A stretch of DNA of 64,000 nt from Blattamonas nauphoetae. Lineage: Eukaryota; Preaxostyla; Oxymonadida. Position 1 is the first letter of the stretch. Every line of letters begins with the position of its first letter. The stretch is taken from NCBI GenBank assembly GCA_033064195.1, contig JARBJD010000243.1, positions 51,433 to 115,432 of the forward strand, in the 5' to 3' direction. Below the pieces are notes generated by a model. That model saw only the letters and a list, made by a program, of their open reading frames with translations, ran no database searches and was not told the DNA's origin. Positions 1-10,668 of this stretch are shown one piece after another. A program made the translations under genes and the position numbers.

Positions 1-1868
1 GACTGGTTGCGGAGATGGTTCTCACGAAGCGACTGCTTGAAGAGATGGTTCTCACGAAGCGACTGCTTGAGGAGATGGTTCTCACGACGCGACTGGTTGC
101 GGAGATGGTTCTCACGAAGCGACTGCTTGAAGAGATGGTTCTCACGAAGCGACTGGTTGCGGAGATGGTTCTCACGACGCGACTGGTTGCGGAGATGGTT
201 CTCACGACGCGACTGGTTGCGGAGATGGTTCTCACGAAGCGACTGCTTGAAGAGATGGTTCTCACGAAGCGACTGGTTGCGGAGATGGTTCTCACGAAGC
301 GACTGGTTGCGGAGATGGTTCTCACGAAGCGACTGGTTGCGGAGATGGTTCTCACGAAGCGACTGGTTGCGGAGATGGTTCTCACGACGCGACTGGTTGC
401 GGAGATGGTTCTCACGAAGCGACTGCTTGAAGAGATGGTTCTCACGAAGCGACTGCTTGAGAAGATGGTTCTCACGAAGCGACTGGTTGCGGAGATGGTT
501 CTCACGAAGCGACTGCTTGAAGAGATGGTTCTCACGAAGCGACTGGTTGCGGAGATGGTTCTCACGAAGCGACTGGTTGCGGAGATGGTTCTCACGAAGC
601 GACTGCTTGAAGAGATGGTTCTCACGAAGCGACTGCTTGTGGAGATGGTTCTCACGAAGCGACTGGTTGCGGAGATGGTTCTCACGACGCGACTGCTTGA
701 GGAGATGGTTCTCACGAAGCGACTGCTTGAAGAGATGGTTCTCACGAAGCGACTGGTTGCGGAGATGGTTCTCACGAAGCGACTGGTTGCGGAGATGGTT
801 CTCACGAAGCGACTGCTTGAGGAGATGGTTCTCACGAAGCGACTGGTTGCGGAGATGGTTCTCACGAAGCGACTGCTTGAAGAGATGGTTCTCACGAAGC
901 GACTGGTTGCGGAGATGGTTCTCACGAAGCGACTGGTTGCGGAGATGGTTCTCACGACGCGACTGGTTGCGGAGATGGTTCTCACGAAGCGACTGCTTGA
1001 AGAGATGGTTCTCACGAAGCGACTGGTTGCGGAGATGGTTCTCACGAAGCGACTGGTTGCGGAGATGGTTCTCACGAAGCGACTGCTTGAAGAGATGGTT
1101 CTCACGAAGCGACTGCTTGAGGAGATGGTTCTCACGAAGCGACTGGTTGCGGAGATGGTTCTCACGACGCGACTGGTTGCGGAGATGGTTCTCACGATGC
1201 GACTGCTTGAAGAGATGGTTCTCACGAAGCGACTGGTTGCGGAGATGGTTCTCACGAAGCGACTGGTTGCGGAGATGGTTCTCACGAAGCGACTGCTTGA
1301 GGAGATGGTTCTCACGAAGCGACTGGTTGCGGAGATGGTTCTCACGAAGCGACTGCTTGAAGAGATGGTTCTCACGAAGCGACTGGTTGCGGAGATGGTT
1401 CTCACGAAGCGACTGGTTGCGGAGATGGTTCTCACGAAGCGACTGGTTGCGGAGATGGTTCTCACGAAGCGACTGGTTGCGGAGATGGTTCTCACGAAGC
1501 GACTGCTTGAAGAGATGGTTCTCACGAAGCGACTGGTTGCGGAGATGGTTCTCACGAAGCGACTGGTTGCGGAGATGGTTCTCACGAAGCGACTGCTTGA
1601 AGAGATGGTTCTCACGAAGCGACTGCTTGAGGAGATGGTTCTCACGAAGCGACTGGTTGCGGAGATGGTTCTCACGACGCGACTGGTTGCGGAGATGGTT
1701 CTCACGATGCGACTGCTTGAAGAGATGGTTCTCACGAAGCGACTGGTTGCGGAGATGGTTCTCACGAAGCGACTGGTTGCGGAGATGGTTCTCACGAAGC
1801 GACTGCTTGAAGAGATGGTTCTCACGAAGCGACTGGTTGCGGAGATGGTTCTCACGAAGCGACTGCTG
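1..1868 (+). repeat. 30-bp minisatellite, left inverted arm of the MULE
   Basis: About 62 head-to-tail copies of a 30-bp unit, typified by GACTGGTTGCGGAGATGGTT followed by CTCACGAAGC. Two main variants (GGTTGC or GCTTGA in the first half) and rarer CACGACGC or CACGATGC endings alternate. Because 30 is a multiple of 3 and the unit lacks stops in two plus-strand frames, the array reads as more than 600 codons of a ten-residue repeat (MVLTKRLVAE-like); this openness is not by itself evidence of a protein. The array breaks at 1866-1880 into unique DNA. The rare CACGATGC unit occurs at 1193-1200 and 1703-1710, 510 bp (17 units) apart within matching context, so blocks of units have been duplicated. 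Confidence 0.95.
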
Positions 1869-2664
1869 ACGAGGAGGGTATTGATGGTTGAGAGATTCCG
1901 CGATGATGGGATTGAATTCGTCCGGGATGCAATTCTGGTCCCTCATCGAAGGATGCTGCCAATAGTGCAAGTGGCGTGGTCGAGGACTCCCAGACATTCC
2001 CATTTGTGTTGAGGGTGTCTTTTCAGTGTCATCATCTGGTTGTTGGGGAAGACGGTGTCGATGCTGTTGGGATGACGTTCTTGATGCGTATGGGGATTGA
2101 GAATCGCCCCCCTCGACACCATCCGAAATGTCGTCATGGTGAAGTGATTTAAATAGAGTTCAAAGTTTTTCGGCTTGACAGGGACATAGATGAATCCATT
2201 TCGTTCCATCGGAAGAGGAGAGTTGTGATAGATAAGGTAGTCTTTTGAGATATTTGAGGTGGTGATGGAGAAGAGGTGATACTTGGGAAATTAGAGATCG
2301 ACGATCTTAAATACTGATTGAGATGTGGAGTTTCAATTTGGTACCCATTCTTTGAAAAAGCGTTCCCAACTTTTTCAATCAGATGCAGATAACCTAATTA
2401 TTGCATCTCGTTGTTAATACTCTTCACTTGGACTCGCTGTCGAAATTTGGAGGGTCTATAAATTGTTTAAAAGCTTCTCAATGAAAGAATCTAAACTGTT
2501 GAGAATCATCTCGCATCTGATGGGATGATTCAGGGACATTTTTTACTTATGTTCGGTTTCTTTCTTCTGTTGCTCATTCAGTATCGCTCTTTTTCAGCTT
2601 TTTCTGTTGAGCGAGTCGAATGACTCTGATATCCGCTGGTTCCCGAGCTTTGTTGCTCCTCCTT
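1869..2664. other. MULE interior between left arm and transposase; no assured gene
   Basis: AT-rich sequence. One minus-strand frame of 88 codons (1943-2209, starting MERNGFIYVPVKPKNF) is open and lies downstream of the transposase on the same strand. It could be the tail of a second element protein or chance. I recognise no domain. The rest shows nothing I can name. Confidence 0.3.
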
Positions 2665-4365
2665 TCAATTTGTTTTCCCTTGTGACTTGCGCACGGCTCT
2701 TCGGCTCCAATAGTTGTTGTGGAGTGGATAATGAGGTTTGGTCTGGGTGAGGCGTGTCAGGTGCCAACCACCAACATTTGCCAATTTCAGATGGTTGGAT
2801 GGATATTCCTCGCTGAATTTTGTTCCGTATGTTGCACAGGCAAGGGACGCGATGGGTTCTTTGGATGAGGCAGTCACATCTTTTGTGGGATGGTTCCTTC
2901 CATCTACTGCGATATCACTGATTGCCTTCAGACAATCAACGGACACGACGCTAATAACAGAATGGAGGAGATGTTGGTCTCGGAGATATGCTGGTTGCAT
3001 AATTTTTCGCTCCAAATTTCTTTGTAAAACTGCGAGTTGGGCCGTTGTATATGAAGCGATTCTGTCAACAGTCGTAAAAGGTGTTGGGAAGGAGTAACGA
3101 TATAGTCCTTAAGGACTCGATGGAGACCTTCTAGAGGAGATGTGGTGAGTTCTCCAAGATGGGGATGGCGGTCAATTGAGTATGAACAGAACTTGTCTGC
3201 AAATGGCAGCCAAGTATTCGAAAGGTATGACATTCCCTTTGGGATTTTTGAGTATTTTTGTTTTAGGGACTCAAAGGCAAGGATGAAATTTGATTTCGTG
3301 CTTTCTGAGATCATTGATTGGAAATCTCCCATAAAATCCTCAAGCAATTTGTTGTCAGGCAGCTTTGTTTTCGGATTGATGAGGAGAGGAAGAAAGTATG
3401 CTTTGACAGCTGTGAGAATGTGGAAACGGCAGAGAATGACTGGAACGGCAGGCAGAGTACTATGTAGAGCATTCAACTGGGCGAGTGATCTATCGGAAAG
3501 TATGACTTCAACATTTTGAATCCTACTAGATCGTTAAAGGTGTGCAGTATTTCGGAGATATCATTTTCTGCTTCTCCCTCATCAATCCAAAACCGATAGA
3601 AAAGTGTCGCCGCAGGATGTGCGCCCTGCAAAATGGAGGAGGGGCATTCCGTACCTGTTCGTTTTATAAGTTGAATCCAGGTAGACAACAGATGGAAACA
3701 AGCGAAACATCTGAACAGACCTGGGGTCTGCAAAGAACAAAGCTCGAAGGTGTCCTTCTTGATCTTGCATTTTCTAAAAATCCACTTTTCTTCACTTAGC
3801 TCAGCTTCAAGCATCTCCATCGCGGTCCTGCCTTGCATGGCCTTCTTTGCTCTTCTCTCAGAAGGTTTGTAAGATCTTTGCCAATCACTGGCACTTCTCT
3901 TGTAGAATTGATGCCAACGAGGATGTTCTTCCGTCTTGTTCCCGCCGCAAACTGTGCTATTGCTGATTTCCGTTCCTCATCCGTGAGACCCCGAGCCTCA
4001 TGGTAAACGCCCATCTGTTCTACGTGCTTGTGGTCGTGTTCGCGATGGTTCCAGGTTCGCCTCCATTCTTTGTCACCTATCTTCCGAATGTAGACACCGA
4101 ATGGACACGAACCAGCGATTGAGAATCGCTTCCTCTTCTGTATGGAATCTGTGCCATCGGTACTATGGTATGACTTACTGTGTTTACATTTCAGAATTGC
4201 CTTTGAATCCACTTTTCCTCCAGCTATCGACAGGATGTAGCCATTTCGAAGAGCGAAGGCTTTGGTGTCTTCGATTGCACTGGCACGACTGGCAAAAGTT
4301 TCATCAGGAGGAGGAACGAAATCACTGTCTTCATCGTCTGAGAGACTATCTTCAATGAATGACAT
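2665..4365 (-). pseudogene. MULE transposase, frameshifted
   Basis: Read on the minus strand, fragments in different frames align end to end as a Mutator-family transposase. The N-terminal part (4365-3796) carries a FAR1/zinc-finger-like DNA-binding region with cysteine and histidine pairs (LKCKHSKSYHST, WNHREHDHKH). The core has the first catalytic aspartate in YLDSTYKTNRYG (about 3690), the second in ILSDRSLAQLNAL (about 3500), the MULE CxxH box as CRFHILTAV (about 3430) and the glutamate in SPLEGLHRVLK (about 3130). At least four frame changes are needed (near 3835, 3760, 3600 and 3500), so this copy cannot make a full enzyme unless the breaks are sequencing errors or unrecognised introns. 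The arm-derived reading frame on the same strand ends at 4422, just upstream. Confidence 0.85.
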
Positions 4366-4439
4366 CGAGACAGTTGCAACAGCTCACCAATAATAATTTT
4401 ACATTTGGAGTGAAGTGTGACTCAGATTCCACTCCGGAT

Positions 4440-6378
4440 ATTCATGTGACACATCGACATCGTCTCCTCAACCAGCCGACTCGCGACAACCATCTCCTCA
4501 ATCATCCGACTCGCCACAACCATCTTATCAACCATTCGATTTGTTGACATCGTCTCCGCAACCAGTCGCTTCGTGAGAACCATCTCCGCAACCAGTCGCG
4601 TCGTGAGAACCATCTCCGCAACCAGTCGCTTCGTGAGAACCATCTCCGCAACCAGTCGCTTCGTGAGAACCATCTCCGCAACCAGTCGCTTCGTGAGAAC
4701 CATCTCCGCAACCAGTCGCTTCGTGAGAACCATCTCCTCAAGCAGTCGCTTCGTGAGAACCATCTCTTCAAGCAGTCGCTTCGTGAGAACCATCTCCGCA
4801 ACCAGTCGCTTCGTGAGAACCATCTCCGCAACCAGTCGCTTCGTGAGAACCATCTCCGCAACCAGTCGCTTCGTGAGAACCATCTCCGCAACCAGTCGCG
4901 TCGTGAGAACCATCTCCGCAACCAGTCGCTTCGTGAGAACCATCTCCGCAACCAGTCGCTTCGTGAGAACCATCTCTTCAAGCAGTCGCTTCGTGAGAAC
5001 CATCTCTTCAAGCAGTCGCTTCGTGAGAACCATCTCCGCAACCAGTCGCTTCGTGAGAACCATCTCCTCAAGCAGTCGCTTCGTGAGAACCATCTCTTCA
5101 AGCAGTCGCTTCGTGAGAACCATCTCCGCAACCAGTCGCGTCGTGAGAACCATCTCCGCAACCAGTCGCTTCGTGAGAACCATCTCCGCAACCAGTCGCT
5201 TCGTGAGAACCATCTCCGCAACCAGTCGCTTCGTGAGAACCATCTCCGCAACCAGTCGCTTCGTGAGAACCATCTCCGCAACCAGTCGCTTCGTGAGAAC
5301 CATCTCCGCAACCAGTCGCTTCGTGAGAACCATCTCCTCAAGCAGTCGCTTCGTGAGAACCATCTCTTCAAGCAGTCGCTTCGTGAGAACCATCTCCTCA
5401 AGCAGTCGCTTCGTGAGAACCATCTCCGCAACCAGTCGCTTCGTGAGAACCATCTCCGCAACCAGTCGCTTCGTGAGAACCATCTCCGCAACCAGTCGCT
5501 TCGTGAGAACCATCTCCGCAACCAGTCGCTTCGGGAGAACCATCTCCGCAACCAGTCGCTTCGTGAGAACCATCTCCTCAAGCAGTCGCTTCGTGAGAAC
5601 CATCTCTTCAAGCAGTCGCTTCGTGAGAACCATCTCCTCAAGCAGTCGCTTCGTGAGAACCATCTCCTCAAGCAGTCGCTTCGTGAGAACCATCTCCTCA
5701 AGCAGTCGCTTCGTGAGAACCATCTCCTCAAGCAGTCGCTTCGTGAGAACCATCTCCGCAACCATCCGACTCGTTGGCATCGTCTCCGCAACCATCCGAC
5801 TGGTTGGCATCGTCTCCGCAGCCATCCGACTCGTTGGCATCGTCTCCGCAACCAGTCGCTTCGTGAGAACCATCTCCGCAACCAGTCGCTTCGGGAGAAC
5901 CATCTCCGCAACCAGTCGCTTCGTGAGAACCATCTCCTCAAGCAGTCGCTTCGTGAGAACCATCTCTTCAAGCAGTCGCTTCGTGAGAACCATCTCCTCA
6001 AGCAGTCGCTTCGTGAGAACCATCTCCTCAAGCAGTCGCTTCGTGAGAACCATCTCCGCAACCAGTCGCTTCGTGAGAACCATCTCCGCAACCAGTCGCT
6101 TCGTGAGAACCATCTCCGCAACCAGTCGCTTCGTGAGAACCATCTCCTCAAGCAGTCGCTTCGTGAGAACCATCTCCGCAACCAGTCGCTTCGTGAGAAC
6201 CATCTCCGCAACCAGTCGCTTCGTGAGAACCATCTCCGCAACCAGTCGCTTCGTGAGAACCATCTCCGCAACCATCCGACTCGTTGGCATCGTCTCCGCA
6301 ACCATCCGACTGGTTGGCATCGTCTCCGCAGCCATCCGACTCGTTGGCATCGTCTCCGCAACCAGTCGCTTCGTGACA
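4440..6378 (-). repeat. 30-bp minisatellite, right inverted arm of the MULE
   Basis: About 60 copies of the left-arm unit in reverse orientation, with a degenerate inner edge (4440-4558). A block of three divergent units (ACCATCCGAC with TTGGCATCGTC) occurs at 5761-5850 and again at 6271-6360, exactly 510 bp (17 units) apart, the same spacing as the duplication in the left arm. A single variant, CGGGAGAAC, recurs at 5532 and 5892 (360 bp, 12 units). The order of variants differs from the left arm, so the arms are not perfect palindromes and have evolved separately. The array is open on the minus strand from 6416 to 4422 and in one plus frame; I do not call these proteins. Confidence 0.95.
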
Positions 6379-6600
6379 ACCCCCTCCTCCTCAACCTTCC
6401 GAATCGTTGACTTCATCTAAACCAAGTCTCTCTCTTTTCTCACTTCGACATCCCACTTTGTGAACGAAGTTAGTTCGCGACCCTTTACCTTAATCTATCA
6501 TTTTCAATCTTTGAAATTGCTCGATTCTCCTTTTCTCTCTATTCCACGTCTCTGTCATTCATTAAAGACACATTATAAACCAAAATAGAGACAATAATAA
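6379..6600. other. unique sequence between right arm and element tip
   Basis: AT-rich, no gene seen. It links the minisatellite arm to the terminal block and is inferred to be part of the transposon. Confidence 0.4.
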
Positions 6601-6689
6601 CAGATCTGCGTGTAGACTTTCAGATCTGCGTCTAGACCGATCTGCAGATCTGCGTCTAGACTTTTTCGGATCTGAGCCTAGACTTACCC
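6601..6689 (+). repeat. MULE right terminal block with four subterminal 17-bp motifs
   Basis: Four tandem-like copies of a 17-bp motif, CAGATCTGCGTCTAGAC and variants, separated by 2-7 bp, end in GACTTACCC. The same arrangement, inverted, starts the element at 6845 and, in this orientation, ends it at 8958. Repeated subterminal motifs are commonly transposase-binding sites; that function is inferred here. Confidence 0.7.
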
Positions 6690-6844
6690 CTCAATCGTGA
6701 CCACACCCTGCTTCTCGTTGGCCGCGACTGGGTTTGATTTTCAGGATGGAAAGTGGGATTTGAAGGGGACATTGATGAGAGATGGATGTGCATGATTGTG
6801 TGGTGATTGTTGGGCAAAATGGAGCTCTCTTGATGACGGATTGG

Positions 6845-7082
6845 GGGTAAGTCTAGGCTCAGATCTAGAAAAGTCTAGGCGCAGATCTGCAGATCGGTCT
6901 AGGCGCAGATCTGAAAGTCTACACGCAGATCCGTCATTCTTCGCCTTGCTTTTGCTTCCATATCACATTTTCGACATCCGACATCTAAATTTCGATATCA
7001 TTTCTTCTTTTTCGTTCACTTCTCACCTTATCCCGTTTTTTAGACTGTTCTCACAATGTTCAAACACTCCTTGGGTTGATCA
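6845..7082 (+). repeat. left terminal inverted repeat of the element at 6845-8958
   Basis: Matches the reverse complement of about 8722-8958 with scattered differences. Contains the four 17-bp tip motifs and then an AT-rich stretch. Confidence 0.8.
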
Positions 7083-8721
7083 AGTCTTCTCACCGACTCA
7101 ACGAAGAATAACGCCTGGATGATGGTTCACTAGCAAATGTATGTCATCTAAATCCTATTTCATTCTCATTTTCTGCCTTATCGATCCCACAGCTCTATGA
7201 TACGTTTGACGTTCCGCACACCGTCTACGAAGACATGTGCGTTGATACACATTTTCTCCCATATCAACTGATTGCAAGAACTAATGGGTTTGCTTTTTCG
7301 TCTTTTCTTCCCTTTTGTTGGTTCTTCATCGATATCAGCTCAAACTCTTTTCACAAAGTGCCAACCCTTCATCCTCGTTCTTCTCGCCCTTCACGAATCT
7401 TCAATTTTGTATTCGTTCCCTTCTGGACATTATCAGGGGACGAAAGTGTGTGAAAATTACCTATAGTTTTCAGGAGATCACTTCCGTCTCGATCTCGATT
7501 CATTCTCCTCGCTGTATGACTTCCCTCTGTTCATCTCCTCTCTGTTCTGTTGTCTTCATAGATCAGGAAACTTCAGATCCATTGTTGGTTCATTGGAGCC
7601 TTCGATGATCACGAAACACCGTTGTTCACCTCGCTCCGTATTAAGTGGGGATCCTCACTCGAATTCGCATCTACATCTCCCACACGATTCATCTCCCCGT
7701 TCTGACGGCCGACGAACCAAATCCTTCCTGAATTTGTCCATTTCACATCACTCAACATTGTGATCCCATTACAACGTCTAACATCACGTTCACAATTGTA
7801 ACACCATGCGCAACGAATTTGTCCAACTTATCAATTAAAAGAACCACAAGACGAGTCAATTACTTCGGAATTGTCTTCAGATTTGCCGTTCGATCTCGAC
7901 ATTGGACTACAACCATCATCACCATCAAGATCACAGTTCCTCTCCAATCAGAACGATCCCCGAATGGTCTCAGAGGGAAAAACGGAGCAGGACATGTTGA
8001 ACAATCATTATTATTTGCAGAAATTCGACTAACATCGCCACTGTTGAGACGGAGGAATGGAATAGCAGATACGAAGATAAGAGGTGAATTTCCATGTATG
8101 CACTTAGAATCGTCAACAAAGACCACTTTTCATTTTTTGTGCTTTTTGTTATCTTCTTCAAGTTCTTACAGCCTTTGATCTTTCTTTTTCTCAGTTTCGC
8201 CCAATTCCGTTGATGTACCAAATTATTGTTATTCGGATCATCCGCACAGTAACGTGGAGTCTGCAAACACTACTCAAACCGCTAGTAGATGCCATTCTGA
8301 TTCAGAAGAAGTCAGGACAAAGCATGGAAGAAAAATTGAAAGACAAGAAGAGAGAAGAAGAAACAAGTAAGAAAGGGAACAGAAAATGAGTGCGTCGCTC
8401 GATTCTGGCTGACTATGACCAACCGATTGACGAGTATGACAGCTTCCACAACAATCTTCAATTCTCCCTTCATCAGTATTCTCCTCGTCTCTCCTCCCTC
8501 CCAGTAGCATTAAATTCCTTCTCACCACCTCCTCCTCCCATCATCTCGCTCAATTTTCCCACTATGCCTTCTCCCTCCTCTCAATCACCTCTCTCCGCAT
8601 CCTCTGCTCATATGGATGAGACCAGACACCTCTAAGTTGTTCGTTCATTTCCAGCCTTCTTACACGTCACGACAAACCAACGTGATTGATCAAATTGCTT
8701 CAAATGACCACTTCCTCCTTG

Positions 8722-8958
8722 ATCAACCCAGGACATGTTTGAACATTGGGAAAACAGATGGAAGAATGTCAAAAAGTGAGAAATGAGCAAAAAAAGTGGA
8801 AATGATGTCGAAATTTAGATGTAGGATGTCGAAAATGTGATATGGAAGCAAAAGCAAGGCGAAGAATGACGGATCTGCGTGTAGACTTTCAGATCTGCGC
8901 CTAGACCGATCTGCAGATCTGCGCCTAGACTTTTCTAGATCTGAGCCTAGACCTACCC
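8722..8958 (-). repeat. right terminal inverted repeat of the element at 6845-8958
   Basis: Inverse partner of 6845-7082. Its last 90 bp closely match the MULE tip at 6601-6689, tying the two elements into one family. Confidence 0.8.
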
Positions 8959-8967
8959 ACGGATTGG

Positions 8968-9992
8968 GATTGTGAGACGGCCTCTCCGAAACGATCGGCA
9001 TCGACCGTCGTGCTGAACGATTCGGAAATTGGAAGAACGAAAATGGTTGTCGATGCGCACGCGCGGATTGTTGATGGCTGGGACTGGAAGAGAGATGACG
9101 ATGGAAAGAATGGAGCTGACCGACGAAACCAGAGCCAAACGAGGTTGCTGGCAAAAAGACAGTCGGAGGGTGTTGGTGAGGGAGGGAAGAGCGAGTGATG
9201 GACACAGCGACAACCCGAACGATCTGTCCTTGACTCTGCCGCTGCTGGCGAGTGTGTGCTCGTCGCTGGACTGTTCTGAACAGGACTCGTCGACAGTGAT
9301 CGAGCCATCCGCTGTAGTCTTCGTCCCAACTCTGACATCGACGCGCTGCTCGCACTCTCCGCTGCTCTTCTGATTCTGGTCTCGCCGATCTCGAATGCTG
9401 CGCTGAGATTGGTTGAGCCACTTGAGATCTCTGGCACTCCATCCTCATCGCGTGCCCTTCCCACTTCCCTCCTCCCCAACTCGCTGTCTCCTCTCTCGTC
9501 GTCTGTTTGATCGTCGCTCGCTCGCCAACGAAGCTGTTGAATGGCTTCGAGACCCCTTCTCTCGTCCAGTTTCCCTCGATGATCACTACATTCTCCTTCG
9601 CCGCGACTGTCGCACTGCTCAGAAATGGGAGTCTTCGTCATGTTGGAGTGAATGACGATGAGCGTTGCGGTGAATGGAGGTCGAGAGTGCACTGCTCAGA
9701 AATTCACTTTCAATGGGACCGATCATAACCTGATCTCAGAAAGTTCTTTCCTCAATTTCTCTTCTTTCAAATTATCTCCTTCCAAGTGTTCTTTGTCATC
9801 AGCGTCTTTCAGGCTCCAAAGTGCTGAAGGAGGGCCCACAAGGCAACGGAACACTCCAAATGGTCACTATTGGGAAGAAAATGAAGAATCAATGAAGAAA
9901 GAAAGGAGAGAGGAAACAAACTGGATCCAACATTCGCATCAGAAGCGCTCGTTCTTCGCCTCCACAATCAGACTCAATCATCGAAACGAAAC
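8968..9992. other. no assured gene
   Basis: Long frames are open on both strands (minus 9692-8925, 255 codons; plus 9029-9373), without a domain I recognise. Several overlap, which suggests compositional openness. The minus frame runs into the transposon end. Nothing else is seen. Confidence 0.3.
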
Positions 9993-10352
9993 AACTCGTT
10001 TGATGCAGCCATTGTGGCTTTTGGTGTTCGCAACTTCGAAAAATTGGACAAAGGACTGAAAGAGATCCTTCGCGTGCTGAAACCCGGCGGACAGCTTATG
10101 ATTCTGGAATTATCGACTCCCCAACATTTCCCGATGAAGCAGGGCTATTGGCTGTACTCCAAGCTGTTTATTCCAACCGTCGGCCGCCTGATGTCCAAAG
10201 ACAGCGTCGCCTATGCTTATCTGCCGAAATCGATCGAGGCCTTCATTCAGGGCAAAGACATGACGGATACCCTGCTGAAGAATGGATTCAGCCAAGCGAC
10301 GTACAAAACATACACTTTCGGTGTTTGCACTATGTATTTGGTGACAAAATAG
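9993..10352 (+). pseudogene. ubiE: 5'-truncated bacterial-type UbiE/MenG quinone methyltransferase
   Basis: The frame from the codons [15 protein letters not shown] (9993) to the TAG at 10350-10352 is the C-terminal half of the SAM-dependent methyltransferase that methylates demethylmenaquinone and related quinol precursors. Recognisable segments are [32 protein letters not shown] (the post-motif III region), and the conserved tail ending [10 protein letters not shown]. The family is about 240-250 residues; only about 119 are here, and the SAM-binding N-terminal half is missing. Sequence and codon choice (CCGAAATCGATC, CTGCTGAAG) look bacterial, Bacteroidota-like in my judgement, unlike the neighbours. 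The 5' edge falls abruptly into non-matching DNA. I read it as a fragment transferred from a bacterium, not a working gene. Confidence 0.85.
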
Positions 10353-10668
10353 CGTTTATTCGAGCATACTGGGCTGTGTTAGAAAACCCAGCACCAGCGT
10401 TTCTCGGTTCGTTTCGCACTTATTAAGTTTTAAACATCATTTCTTCGTGAATCAGTCTTTTGATGGTAAGTTCTCTTTTTTCTTCATCTTTCCTGCAAAG
10501 ATAACGCCACCAAAAGTGAATGATGCAAGGGATACTCCATTTCGTTTGAGGAGTCAAACAAAAAAGGAGAGAAGATTGGTGGAGATGTGAAAAAAGTAAA
10601 AAAAGAAAGTGCCCACTTGTGGACAGATTCTTGCTTCGACAACGAATGAAAAACGTGAAAGTGAATAT

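Larger units (their letters stand above)
1..6689. mobile_element. MULE-type DNA transposon with minisatellite foldback arms (left tip outside window)
   Basis: Two long inverted arms built from the same 30-bp repeat (1-1868 and 4559-6378) enclose a minus-strand Mutator-like transposase (2665-4365). Beyond the right arm comes about 180 bp of unique sequence and then a terminal block (6601-6689) ending in GACTTACCC. That block also forms both ends of a separate element at 6845-8958 which has a 9-bp target duplication, a typical MULE length. I infer that 6689 is the right end; the left end and matching target duplication would lie before base 1. Inverted arms made of tandem repeats recall foldback elements such as Drosophila FB or Galileo, but the transposase here is MULE-like. 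Confidence 0.75.
6845..8958. mobile_element. non-autonomous MULE-family element
   Basis: Begins GGGTAAGTCTAGGC and ends in the inverse, GCCTAGACCTACCC. The flanks carry a direct repeat ACGGATTGG at 6836-6844 and 8959-8967 (one further shared G is ambiguous), a 9-bp target duplication of the kind MULEs make. The terminal inverted repeats are about 235 bp: the tip motifs plus a shared stretch containing CATATCACATTTTCGACATC. No transposase is present in the interior (7085-8720). That interior holds short open stretches bounded by possible splice signals, for example 7190-7290, which could be captured host exons, but I cannot assign them. Confidence 0.8.

Noticed and set aside
1-1868. CRISPR-like array (30-bp periodic repeats)
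   Set aside because: There are no spacers; units abut directly and vary by point changes, and the context is eukaryotic. It is a minisatellite.
15-2012. 665-codon repeat protein MVLTKRLVAE
   Set aside because: The unit is a multiple of 3 without stops, so several frames on both strands are open at once. The array is the arm of a transposon and there is no independent sign of coding.
9993-10352. Bacterial contamination contig
   Set aside because: The fragment is embedded in continuous sequence with eukaryotic genes within 350 bp and lacks bacterial neighbours; a chimeric join is still possible and is listed as a check.
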